This document shows positions 25,501-38,600 of a stretch of 64,000 nucleotides of DNA, piece after piece (the first letter of the stretch is position 1; each line of letters opens with the position of its first letter). Location: the NCBI GenBank assembly GCA_001662425.1, contig BDDC01000391.1, positions 1-64,000 of the forward strand, given 5' to 3'. The notes beneath the pieces were generated by a model. The model was not told the DNA's origin. It made no database searches and was given only the letters and a program-made list of their open reading frames with translations. A program made the translations under genes and the position numbers. The stretch comes from Chlamydomonas sphaeroides. Taxonomy: Eukaryota; Chlorophyta; Chlorophyceae; Chlamydomonadales; Chlamydomonadaceae.

Positions 25501-28500
25501 TCTGGGCTTGCTTCTAGCACCCAGGACCAGGTTCCAATGCAACGCGGCCCTATAGCGTTCATATCCAGCAGCGACTTGCCGTTTACAAGGTTCCACGGCA
25601 GGGCAGTTGTGTAGACCTCTGGGTTCATCTGCACGGTGTGCATAGGACGGAAGGTAGACGTCATGTCATAAAAACTTACTGCTGCAGCAGTATGTGATTA
25701 AGCACGCAGACAGACAGCAGTGGTCGGCCTTACGCACCAGGCCATCGCAATGGAGCCGATCCTGTTGGTGGGGACAAGCACATGTACAGCACAAGCTTGC
25801 GTCAGGCTCAATTAACACACGCGCAATTTGCTTGTGTTCAGTCAGGTGCGCAGTATTTTCTTACAGCACCTGCACCTGGGTCCTTGCCCCTGCACTACTC
25901 CGTGCTGCACAACTATGCTGTACCCGTGAATGTATCGTTCAAGCCTGACGGACCTTGTTGATCATGCTCAGCTTCACGGCCGACGAAATTTTGCTCTCCA
26001 GCTTTGCAAAGCTACCATCACCTGATCATGGGAGCACGAGCAGTAGTTTGTCACTATTGCGACTTGCTTGCAACGGTGTACAGCGGAGTAGTCTACACAG
26101 CCCCTGCTATGCTGCGCACCAAGTCAAACACGACGAGACAGAGCACACACACCACGAACAATACACACCGCGCATGTCACTGGTAGCTCGTGTGGCTATA
26201 AATGCGTATCACACCACGGTCGCTTGCTCTGCTCACCGGGCGGGTCGCGCAGGATGAGCAGCGGCACGGGGATGGGAATCTCGATGTAGCCAGAGCCCAG
26301 CCGGTTTTGGGTGCCCTTTGGAATTTGTTGGGAGCAGGGCCAAGCAAGGGCCAGCAGCCGCCGCTCACACCGCTCAGTCTCATCTCTTCACAAAAGCAGA
26401 TCAATGCTGATGCCCTCAGCAGCCCACCTCAACAATGGCGTACAAAAACGATGTGCGTGATGGCCAGCCCACGCTGCTGGCCACGATGCTAAGCGGCGTG
26501 GCAAAGGCCGTCTCGGCTCCGAAGTTGATGGCGGTTGGCACCAGATCGTGGATGAGCTCCGAGCTATTGGTGGCGGAGTCCAGCGTCACCTGCAAGATGT
26601 GGGTTTGCAGGTATAACATATATATCACGAAGTGTACATTCAATTGATTTACTGTATGTTGATGTATGTAATATGTTCAGGGCAGCTGTAGATAGGTGGT
26701 GGCGTCCAGCGTGGCCTGCGGGGATGGCTTTCTACAAGCCCCCGTGAGCGTGAGCTGGCCCGTACAGAAAGACGACACCACGAAGCCCTCCCTTCGCTCA
26801 TGGCGTACATAGCCACGGCCTGCCTCACCGATCCCGTGCAGCCGCGGTTCTTGGCAGAGCACCTACGTTGCGGGAACGACCGGGGGACGCGCCAGCGCAG
26901 AAGTGGTCATGATAAGCTAGAACGAAGTCAAAGAAGGAATATCAGGAGGTGGTCACCATGATCAGGAGGCGAGGGCCACAAGAGAGTCGCGCTGGCGCTG
27001 CTGTCAGTGGTTCAGAGATAGGCTGCTGCCGTCCGCAGCAGGTAGGAATGTACGTCGGATATGTGCTCAGTGCGCAAGTAAGGTCCCAATGGCAGGAAAT
27101 GAACGAACAATATGTGTGCTGGGGGTATGATGACCTGTGGACCACCCCGTGTGCGCCTGCCTGGCTGGCTAGCCCGGCGGGTGCCGTACGTACTTATTGG
27201 TGTCCACCTCGCCGCTGATGCTGTCCTGCAGCAGTACGTTGCTCGTGACGTTGTCGCACCGTAGCCTGCCGTACATCTGGTACAGCTTGACGCGCAGCTT
27301 GTACGGTGCGCCTGTGGGGCCATAACGCGGCTTGTCAGCAGATAGACGGTGTCGTCGGGAACACGTGGCACGTGCATCCGTGCGTCCTAGCTACATACCC
27401 CGGCGCAGTAGCACGACGTCTGTCTTCACGAGGGCGCTGTCTGGCGGCGCGAAGGCTGAGACGACATTGCGCATTGTGCTCTCCTGCAGAGTGTATGTGG
27501 GGGCAGCAGGGCATGCAATCCGAATGGCCATCGCCGCTGTTGGTGCCAGCTAGAGCGGCAGCCCCTGGCTCGACCAGCGCCCCTGTCGTCGCTCAAGCAT
27601 TTGACAGCCGCCGCCCAGCAACCTGACGAGCAGTGGTCCAGTGGTACATGCCTAAAAGCAGGCCCCGGTCACACGTTTTGGCGCCGGCTGTGAGATTACG
27701 ACACGCACCCAGGTGTTGCCGGAGCACTTGCGGTCCAGGCCGAACTCGCCGCAGAAAGCCAAGTTGCCCTGACGTCAAGCAGGGCGGGCGTCGGGCATCG
27801 ACGGCACATTGGGATGAGAAAATATGCGTGCACGCAGGTAGGTTGGGTTAGGTCTCAGGCCTCAGCCCGCCACCCGGCGGATACAAGCAATGCAATGTCC
27901 ACACCTCCTTTCCGCACAGCAGCAGCCACACCCCATCCAACCCACCTGGATGTCGCGGCAGACCTCCGTGTCAATATCATTTGCCGCCATGAACTGCCAG
28001 GTGAGGCTGGGCGGCTGGCTGGGGACCTCATTCGCGACGGGCGACTTGTCGGGGCTGGTCGTCAGGTTGACGGCTTGTGACACCTACATGCACCCCGCCC
28101 GCATGGCGTGGGTCATTGTACATCGATCGGATCGACGGCTCAGCGGTGCTTCATTTCAGTGGCAATCAGTACGCATGTGAAGGATACAGCGGCGAGCCAA
28201 CCTGGTTTGTGATGAGCAGGTACTGCGACACCGCCTCCACGCTGAGGCCGGGGATGGGGTCCTGCAGGTCCACGTACGACACATCCCACGGCAACGCCGG
28301 CAGCTCGAGCTCCCTGTTGGCGAGTTTGGGTGGCAAGTAAGAAAGCATCAGCCATTACCGTCTTCAATCAAACTTGCGACATGCAGCGCTGTAGCAAGCG
28401 GCGCGCGCCAGCATTGTACGGCATCTCACGTGTACGGCTGGCCAGCTGGCAGGGCCATCCGGCGTTGTTGCTGCAGACGGGAGGCAGGGTAGGGCATGCG

Positions 28501-31500
28501 CGTGAGTGCAGCGAGGGCAGGCCATGCATCGTTGGCCGTAGAAGGTATGCAAGGTATGTACACGAGCACAAGGCAGGTCGGCTCGCTTCGTCTATCCACG
28601 TGCACGCATGGATCCCTCACCGCTCGCTGGTTGCTGTGGTCCTCGCAGCCGATGGCTGTGAACTGCAGCACGGGCCGACCCAGCGGCAGCTCGCACAGCC
28701 CGCCCACCAGGCCCAGGCGCAGCTTGCGCGTCTGCACGTCCCTGAGATTGGGATGCGGCCACGCCGAGAGGATGTCGCTAAGAAAGCCAAGGGCGTCAGA
28801 AGCAACGAGGGCTGCATGCGTGCAGGGCTTTTTTTCTTACATACAGTGCGTCCGGTCGGTGCGATGCGGGGGGGGGGGGCATGCATCTGGGGCGTTACGC
28901 ACCTTGCCATGCATCCTGCTGCTGTTTGGCCAGCCACACGCCCCCATACCTTATGTCGACGTCGTAGATTGGTTGCATCACCTCAAAGCCGCCCTCGTCG
29001 ACCTGTGGTGTTAGTTGCCGTGCAGACAACCGCATTAGCAACAGCTTCGGAATTATAGCACCGGATGTGCCCCCCTGACGTAAGCAACGAAGTAGTGTTG
29101 CCAACACACCTCGATGCCAGAAGGCAAGGCAATAGAGAAGCTGTGGTTGGCGTACTTGACGTCCAGCCGGACGTAGGCCCCAATGCCGGCAACGACCAGG
29201 AAGGACCCGTCGCGGTCGGACGTGGCACACGAGATGGTGGTGTTGTCGCGGACGGTCTTGGCGCACACTGTGGCGCCCTCGATCGGGCAGCCACGCGTCT
29301 GGTCAAAGCCAGCGTTGACCAGGGATCCAGGCCACCTGCGTCCGACACAGCATGGGATGGACGATGATGGCTCAGGGGGACCTCAATCACGGTGCATGTG
29401 TGACTGTGCAACAAGCAATATCCTGCCGGCCTGTACGAAGGCACAGTAATCCCCTGGGCCGCCAGGCCTGGCACGTGCCTGACGGCGCCAGCAATGGGAA
29501 GGCTGCTCTCGTCCAGGATTACGATGCTCTCCAGGATCTGCGTGTGCTGCAGGGCGACCGTCTGCGACGCGCCCAGCCGGTTGTTCATGGAGAAGGTGTG
29601 CAGGATGACGCGGCCGGAGCGCAGCTTGGTGCGGGCGCTGGCGGTCAGCCTGTACATGTTTGATAATTAGATAGGGGGCGTGTGCGTGGGTTGGTCTCAT
29701 GTCACAGGTTGTCTGTAAGCAGCAGGTTATCCCTCGTGCTGATCAATACCTATTGGGCACGCACGCATGCACGGATGCATGAATGCATTGAGTGCGTCCA
29801 GATGCTAGCCGAGCTGGATGGCTGCCCCATGCTGTTCGTTTGTCGACGCACCTGACGAGCTGACCCAGGCAGCTCTCCGGTGCCGCAACAGGGTCGCAGC
29901 CTGGCACATCGGACTGCAGTGCCAGCGTGTAGCGGCCGCTGTCGTCTGTGGTGCCCGACACGACGTAGGGGCTGCCCAGCAGGCGGGCCGTGAGGCGGAC
30001 GCCCGGTGCGGGCGTGTTGAAGCGTGTGCGGACCTCGCCCATGATCTGGCCGGTCCACTGAATGGTGACGTCGCGGCAGACCGGCTCGCTGACGAAGCGG
30101 TTCATGTTGACGGGGTTCTCGGGGTCGAGGAAGTAGAGCGAGGCAGCCGCGGACGCCACCACCACACAGTAGCGGTACGTGGCACCGACCTAATATTGGG
30201 ATGCGTGGTTGTGAGGGCACGCACACAACGAACGTCAGTACAGGCCATGCTATGGGCAGTACAGTCGCCGGCCAGTACAGTCACCCGACTTCTAGCTAGC
30301 TGCTTGCTTGCCATTGCTTGTGCGCACCTGGAGGTTGTCGCGCAAAATGTCCTCGTCCACCTCGGTCTTGGAGGGCCGGTAGAGGGTGCCGCACGCCAGG
30401 CCGATGGACAGCTGCGCCACCGTGGTGGTGTTGTCAGCCAGATCGGACACGGGGTCCACCCGGCTGCGGGTTACGGACACTGAGGCCTCGCAGGTCGAGC
30501 CCACCGTCCAGCTGCAAGGAGGTGTGATGGGGCGCAGAGTCAGGAATGCGAACGAACCAGAAAGATAGATCTGAGGATAGATGCCGAGGCAAGCGCATCG
30601 ATAAATAGAGGCAGTCCCGCTGCCCAGCCCGGCCCACCTCAGCACGACCGCCTCGGCCTGCTGCAGGACGCTGAGGCTCACGGGCTGGCCGCCGGGGTTG
30701 TCGGGGGTGCAGCCGCAAGAAGAGGCGGCATTGGTGAAGGATGGGTCGCTGCGTGCGGGGTGGCATCGGGTTGATGATGGCCGCGGCATGCGGTTAGGAA
30801 GCAGGTGCCAGTCAGGTGATGGCGGCATGCGACACAGCCAGAGCGAGCACATGCATACGGTTGACAGCAAGTAACCGGCTGTCACAGAGTAAGGTCGAGC
30901 TAGTAGCGGCACAGTGCCGTGGTTGCTTGTATATATGTGGCAGGCAGCGTTGAGGACAGCACTTGTGCAGTAGTTATCATGCAAACACCATAGACGTTGC
31001 GCTGGGATCTTTGACACACCTCTCTGTGGCGTTCTCGACGTCGCTCCAGTCGGGCAGCTCAGCGCGTGTGATGTCGGTCCGCAGGAAAGCCCTGCACAAG
31101 CCACAGCGAGCAAGCACGTCGAGACAGAGGTGCGGTCGGTATCCACGACACGAAGTAAGGCTACACAAGTAAATGCAATAATGCGTGGAGATCGATAAAA
31201 TATAAAGCCCACCTGAATTGGAAGGGCGTGCCTGGTGCCAGGGTGCGTGCCTTGTGGACCTTGATTGGCTCATTGGACGGAAACACTGCACGGGTGAATC
31301 AAATGGGTGCACAGACTGATAGATATGGGTAAGTGCGCTTCCCATCCTATTTCTATTGCCAGTATGCAACCTCACCAGCCAGCAGGCGATTGCCATTCTT
31401 TGACTAGTGTGCGGCGTCTCACATTCACCTGCCTCGAGCGGCATGCACCCTTACCGTTATCGGCCGTGCCGTTCGCAAAGCCTTCGAACAGCAGGGGGTC

Positions 31501-32617
31501 AGTGGGCGCTTCGCGCAGCTCGCTGAAGCCGCGTACTGCACGGCAAGGGGAGGTCGCGGGTGCGTGGATGGATTCCGGTCAGCATCGGATGCTCATTGAC
31601 CAGGCGGTGCCAGCACGCAGCAGGCGGCAAGAGCTCGTGACGACCGACCAATCACAAGCTGCCGCGCATGGCAGCCGCCCATCCGCACACAAGCGAAGAA
31701 ACAGCCCAACAAACGGCGACACGCATGCCAGCGCGCTTACCTTGGCCGTACAGGTTGTAGTTGACGCCCAGGTGTCGCAGCGTGGTGTTGGCATCGCCCA
31801 GCGTGATGAACACCTCACGGGCCGCGGGCTGCACCACGAAGCGGTTGGGCACGATGCGGCAGGCGCCGGTGCACACGCTGTTACCTGTGACGGCGGGAAA
31901 GCAAAGGACGGGAGCAGCCGCGGCGCAAAGGTGGTGCTGAATCTTTGCTGCTGACAAACAAACGCGCGGAACCCCGCCGTCCGCCCATGAGTGTGTCCAG
32001 CACCCATCCCAGCAGCAGCAGCAGCACCCGTAGCTACAACGTCTTCCAAATAAAAGCTACGGAGCAAATGCCTGCGCCCCTAGATAGCTAGCAGGTGCAC
32101 ACGCACCCCCGAGACCTTCGTCGCACTCCTCCCTTCCCCAGACGGGGATGCCATCGCCGCAGGTGCGAGCTGAGATTGCGGGGCTGATGGCGGCGCCGGC
32201 CGCAACAGCATCGGCGGGCGGCGATGGCTGCTGGAAGCCGATGAGCGACGCTCCGTTGTCCCAGGGGCAGTTGGTGGTGACCATGAGGTCGGGCAGGCCG
32301 TCGCCCGACGTCTCGACCATCTCCACCATCTGGCCAAGGACTGCAGGGCGGGGATCGAGGGTGCAAACACGCGAATGTTACGTAGCCGGGTTCTGGATGG
32401 GGTTGATGGCTTAGATGGCTGTGGAGAGGGCACGGGCACTGATACCTGCAAGTCTCCGTACTGCCTACGGCGAGTGGCTCAGCCTAGGCAGGCCGACCAG
32501 CGACGGGTCTGGTATGCACCCACAGTCATATGAGGTACAACATGTACATCAGATACAACACTGGACGCAACATGCACCCAGGGATGGATCCGTCATTACA
32601 TGAGGCACAATCCAACC

Positions 32618-32651
<34 letters not shown>

Positions 32652-35600
32652 CTGTTCTACCTAACACTACGGAACACAACCTGTTCGACTACTCACTCGG
32701 CGCCATGCACAGCATGGCGCGCCGCGTGCTGCACAGCCCCCTGCGGATGACACGCCTGCGCGCGTCCAGGTAGCCGCACGCCGCGGGCTCGCCGTTGGCC
32801 GAGGCGTCGTCGTCCTTCCACGAGCCAGCGAGGTGGCTGCCGTCCAGGTTGCTAACCGTCCAGTACGGCTTGTCTGCAGCAGGGACCGGACGTACTGCAT
32901 CTATCAAAGCATGTACGTACGTGTACGACTCCACGTCTCATGTGTGGCAGTATGGTGGTGGCGGCGTCGTGGATCTATCTGCTGGCATCCGCCCCACGCA
33001 TGCGGGCGGGGGTTTCGTAACACACGCCCAGCAGTCTGCCCAGCAGTCTGCCCGCCCTATTCATATCCCTTTGCTGCCTTGCAGCGCTAGACAAGCCGTG
33101 GCACGGTATCCATCACCCAGCTCAGGGCTTCATTTGTTGCCTCACCCGGCGCCAGGAAGTCGCCGTAAGCAATCCAAAGCTGGCTGGGCTTCTCCTCGGC
33201 CCGAGCCGCCATGGTGGCGAACCAGGCCATGTCCTCGGCGTTGCGGATGGTCGCCAGCGTACCCGGGGCGTTGGGCATTTGCTGGCACATTAGCTGCGCC
33301 TGCACCCAGCTGGCGCGCATGTCGGGGTCTGGATGGATGGGGGCGGATAGATGGTTGGCAAGCACGGGAGAGGAGTGAGGGACCTTCGATGTTAGCCGGG
33401 TGCTGGACGCGTGGGCGCGCTTCGTAGCTGCTGCTTTCAAGTGCGTTACCAAGGGCTTACAAAGTGACGCCGTGCTGCAAGTGGCTGTCACGTGTTTGGG
33501 GTGGGGGCCGTGGCGGCCCCACCTGTGATGAGCCGCTGCTTGCTTGCTCTTATCATCCTATCCATAAAATGCTACCACGCTCATGTTTGATAACTCCCAT
33601 AATAATAACAAGCAGCACCTGTGATGAGCGTGTACAGGAAGGCGCCGCGGCTGATCTGGCCAGCAACGTTCTTGCGCAGCTCGAACCTAGGAAACATGTA
33701 TGAGGGCAGTCGCGCATGTCAGGCAGGACCGGGGCGTGCTTGCATGGAAACCAGCAGCGAGTTGTTTGCAGCCGCCGCTTGCTCGCTCGCTTGGGATCTG
33801 CACCTTGTGCGCGCTGGGATAAGAGACGGCGGCAGCGGAGCGGGCGGTGCCGTTGGCGTGTCTGCGGACAACAGAGCAGGCGGCAGGTTCGTCCAGCAGG
33901 TAGGGTGACGTCATCAGCTTGTGAAGATCGATCGAGGATTTCAGCGCACGTGCATGTGGAGCATATGCATGACGACAGTAGGCCCTGGCACGGCACGGCA
34001 TGACGTGGCACCACGACGGTGGCCCGAGCGAAACGGTGCAAAACATGCACCAACACGCAAGGCTTGGTCGGGCCGCCGGCAACTCACACTCGCACAGAAA
34101 GGGCAGGCTGCGGTAACAGGACGCCGCCTTCCAGGTTGTGGAAACGGCCGAGCCCGACGTCCTGTCGGAGCTGGACAGCCGAATGAAGGAGCCTGCGCGC
34201 GGCCGGAAGATTGTCCTTGCATCGGTGTGTTGCAAGCTGTGCGGGCAGGACGGATGGATGGCCAAACAGCCGCCCTGGTTACCCCGGTATCCGGCGAACG
34301 ATCACGCGCAGTGCAGGTGGAGGGCGGACCCACAATTAGCGAGGCCACCGGTGACTTCGTCGAGCTCAACCGGGTGACCCGCCGCCCAGGGCCACGTGGT
34401 GCCGGTGGTGGCCACGGCCGTGCCGGGGGTGTCCAGGAAGGACCAGCCGCCCGCTGTGAGACACGAGCGTGATAAGGTGATGGGGGAGGGCAGGGATAGG
34501 CGGGCGACCGTGGGTGCATTTCAGGTAGCTAGGCAGGGCAGCAACAGGGAATGCCACGAAGCCACCTGCTGTGCTGTGGTGCACGACTCATCAATGGCGC
34601 AGCGGCCAGCAGGCAAGCAATCGAGTGCAGCACGCACGACAGCAGGTAGCTGTGACGCAGCAGGCAGCGGTGCAGATGACTTGACTCTTAACAAGCAAAG
34701 CACCAGCAGCCGTGTGGTAGGTGCCGCCGTACCGGTGCTCATGAGGTTTGAGAGGCCCATGTGCAGTCCGGCCACCAAGCCGCCGTCGCCGTCATTGATA
34801 GCCACCTGAGGGCCGGCGGCACCACGCCGTAAACAGTGTAGCCGAGGTCTGTCATGTGAGCTTTGCGTGCGCTTATACATCTCGCCGCGCAGCCCTCTCG
34901 GCATTGCTGCGTGTGTTTGCGTGCTTACGTCCAGGCGCTCGACGATCTCGCTCCAGAACTGGTCAGCCAGCCAGTCCCTCACGCGGCCCCAGTTGGTCGA
35001 CGAGCTGCTCGGGGGGAGCAATAGGAGGGGAGGGCGGGACACATCCGGGCAGTGTCGGTGGCGCCGTACGCGGACCATCCATGGCCTGCACGTATGCAAA
35101 GCTGCACGCGTGCGTGGGCGTGGGCGTGGGCGTGGGCGTGGGCGTGGGCGTGGGCGTGGGCGTGGGCGTGGGCGTGGGNNNNNNNNNNNNNNNNNNNNNN
35201 NNNNNNNNNNNNNNNNNNNNNNNNNNNNNNNNNNNNNNNNNNNNNNNNNNNNNNNNNNNNNNNNNNNNNNNNNNNNNNNNNNNNNNNNNNNNNNNNNNNN
35301 NNNNNNNNNNNNNNNNNNNNNNNNNNNNNNNNNNNNNNNNNNNNNNNNNNNNNNNNNNNNNNNNNNNNNNNNNNNNNNNNNNNNNNNNNNNNNNNNNNNN
35401 NNNNNNNNNNNNNNNNNNNNNNNNNNNNNNNNNNNNNNNNNNNNNNNNNNNNNNNNNNNNNNNNNNNNNNNNNNNNNNNNNNNNNNNNNNNNNNNNNNNN
35501 NNNNNNNNNNNNNNNNNNNNNNNNNNNNNNNNNNNNNNNNNNNNNNNNNNNNNNNNNNNNNNNNNNNNNNNNNNNNNNNNNNNNNNNNNNNNNNNNNNNN

Positions 35601-38600
35601 NNNNNNNNNNNNNNNNNNNNNNNNNNNNNNNNNNNNNNNNNNNNNNNNNNNNNNNNNNNNNNNNNNNNNNNNNNNNNNNNNNNNNNNNNNNNNNNNNNNN
35701 NNNNNNNNGGTCTTAGCTGCGTCTATTCGGAGGTTCCGCCAAGCAACCGGATGGTGTTTAGGTCGCCGCCGTTAATCGCAAGTGAAGGAGATCCACAGTG
35801 CGTAATTGATACAGTCTTCCATAGGAACCTCCTTGATTAGATCTTGACTGGAACATAAACCTACCTGAAGGTGGCGAGGTCGCCCCCGGGCAGCATACGG
35901 CATGTCTCACGAGCTCGGCCCCAGGAGCGGCCGTTGGAAAAGTACGCAAACCGACGGCCGTCAAGGCTTGCCTCGAGCGTCGGATCTGCATACCAGGCAG
36001 CCACGGGCAGGCGAAGGTTAGAGGCATGCAGGGGGCTGCTCGAGCAGCAGTCGTGGGAGCGCTGGAGCAATCCAGGGACGACAGGTCTAGCAGTCGGCGA
36101 GCTAGAGCTGCCGGGGCGCACTACTGGGCGAGGCTTATGAAGGGAAGCACTCAGACGGCTGCTGCTGCTGCTGTTCCGCCCCAGCAGGATTAGCAGGATG
36201 GACTACTCACCCGTCTCGAAAGCAGGCACGGCGGCTGAGCGGTCGGAGCGGCACAGCGGCCGGCGCAGGGTGGCACAGGGATATGTCTCCACGAAGTGGC
36301 CCTGCGTCTTGGGGTCGATGCGGTGCGCGTAGCAGCCGCTGCCGGTGTTGTTGAGGGCCGCCCAGTCGGGCAGGTAGTAGCCCAGGGACACGGGGATGTC
36401 GGTGTCGCTGACGGTCGTGTTGCGTGCCGAGCTGAACTTGTAGCCAATCCATGTGGTGATCTGGTCCTCGGAAAACGTCTGCTCCGTGTAGACCCAGTCC
36501 ATGATGCCCCTGCATGGGGTGGGATTGTGTGGGGGCCCAGCAGGTCCCAATGTCCAATAGTTAATTTGGGTGTGGACGGATGGCCATTGTGGACAGCACA
36601 CACACTACTTGCCGCATGTGCCCCACGAGCCGCATCCACCTAGATCCACACCTACCTTGTGAGGGCCATGTACTCCTCATCGCTTGAGAAATCGGCAAAC
36701 ACCTGGGCGCCAAAACAGCATGCATTGACGCCAGCTAGCCCTATTCTCAACGAATACAGCGACACAACAACTGGGGCGGGCAGCATGCGGGCGGGCGGGC
36801 ATGCAAGGCAAGCTGCAGCCACTGCCGCGCTGTGCAATATGTGGCTGGGGGCACCTCAAGCGAATCCTACCTGTCCGTTCGCCTCGCAGAAGGCCTGGCT
36901 CGCGGGCCACGTCAGGAGCGATCCGTACCTGTACGTCGTCACGCACGCAATAATGCAAGGACAATCAAGGAGGCGACATTTGAGAGGCAGGCGTTCCAGA
37001 CATGCCCATGATTCCATCCACATCACAGGCTCCTGCTACTCGCAGTGACGTGTGTGCAGTAGCATTGCTCACATGACAAACTGCGTGCCCTGGTACGTCA
37101 GTTGAAACTCAATGCTGTTCAGGTCTGCAGGCGGGGGCGTGGTAACCGGGCGGTGAACAAGGGGGGCGATGCGGGTCGGTACTGCTAAAGTGTTACGGTG
37201 AAAAGGTGTGTGCCCCCAGACAGCAGCCGGCCAGCCGCCTCGCATCACGTGTTGACCCTGTTATAATAATCATTTACCACATGTTCAATGCAACTCGATA
37301 GCTAGACGCTAATGCCTGAATTGATCACGATCAACAGCAGCTAGCGCTGGTGCTCGCTTCGCGCTGAGCCACAGCGCTGACCGACCTTGATTGGCGGCCA
37401 TTGCGGCCACAATGGGCACCTCGGGCACTTGGCACAGGAAGCGAACGACCATATCGCATGGCTTGTCTTGCCTGCACGCGGACAGGCGGACAGCACGCAG
37501 CCGAGGTGCCTCAGAGATATATAGATCATATTCGTTATGTAATTTACTAATTAGATTTCATAGTAAAATGTAAGTACACATGGGGTTGCCGTGAGTCGCA
37601 GGCAGCATTGACATGAGATATAAGGACTGGCGGGCGGGGGAGTCCATGAGTTAGCAGGTTATGCACAGTTGCGGGTGTAATAACATACATTTGGTGCGTC
37701 ATGGTAACGGTAGTCGTGCACGCGGCCTGCCTGCAGTGCACCCCACCCACGCACCAGTTACGGTTACGGTTCTCCCATAGCGCGTTGAGCTTGCTAGATT
37801 GCGACTTGAGTGAAAACGGCGAACTCAGGATGTCCATGATACCAGTGACCTCAGCAGCAAACTTCAGGCTGGCCACGTACTCCTCCATGCTCTTCACGCC
37901 AACCTCCCCCTGCATCGCATCAAGTTGGCAGCCAATCGGCCAGGGGTTGCTTGGCATGCGGCCTTTCGCTTGGCTGTATGACCATCGGCAATTGTATGTG
38001 TGCACGGGAGCCGATGTGGCTGAGCGAGTAATTGAGAGGCTGGATCGCGGCAGCTGATGGATTGTAAAAGTGCGCACAAGAAACTTGTGGTGTGACTTAC
38101 AACGATGCCGAGCTCCGTAGCAACACAGAACTCCTGGCCGCCATCGTTGTCTGGCTCGCCCCGGCCTGTGGGCTCAATGTGCGGGATGGTGGTTGCAACG
38201 GGGTTGCGGCAATGCAAGTGTCACCACTGAATTGCAAGCACAGTGCTAGCATACACGTGTCAGCTAGCGCGGTGACGTCCGTGTAAGAGGCTATGTAGCT
38301 TGGGGCATATGGAGCCAATGAAGCAACTCTTCATGCAGTCACGGACTCCCAGCTTGCTTGCCCTGACGAGCCGCCAGTCCTCGATTCCATCAAGTCTAAA
38401 ATTTTTATTCGAGTCAAAAGAGACTGTGCATTTGATTAGATCGTTAATGTATCGATATGCGTCTACACACTAAAAACGCGGGCTGGTCAGCCCTTATAAA
38501 TGCAGTTATCAAGCAAAAAAATCCGTTCCAGCTTGGCTATGACAGCCATGTATCAGCTATTGCTCGGCTGTATGTATCTCGACACAGCAGCTGCTTCATG

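Noticed and set aside
34856..35840. Plus-strand frames spanning the N run
   Set aside because: They translate the hexamer array (VGVG, AWAW or RGRG) and unknown bases, and are antisense to the lectin gene.
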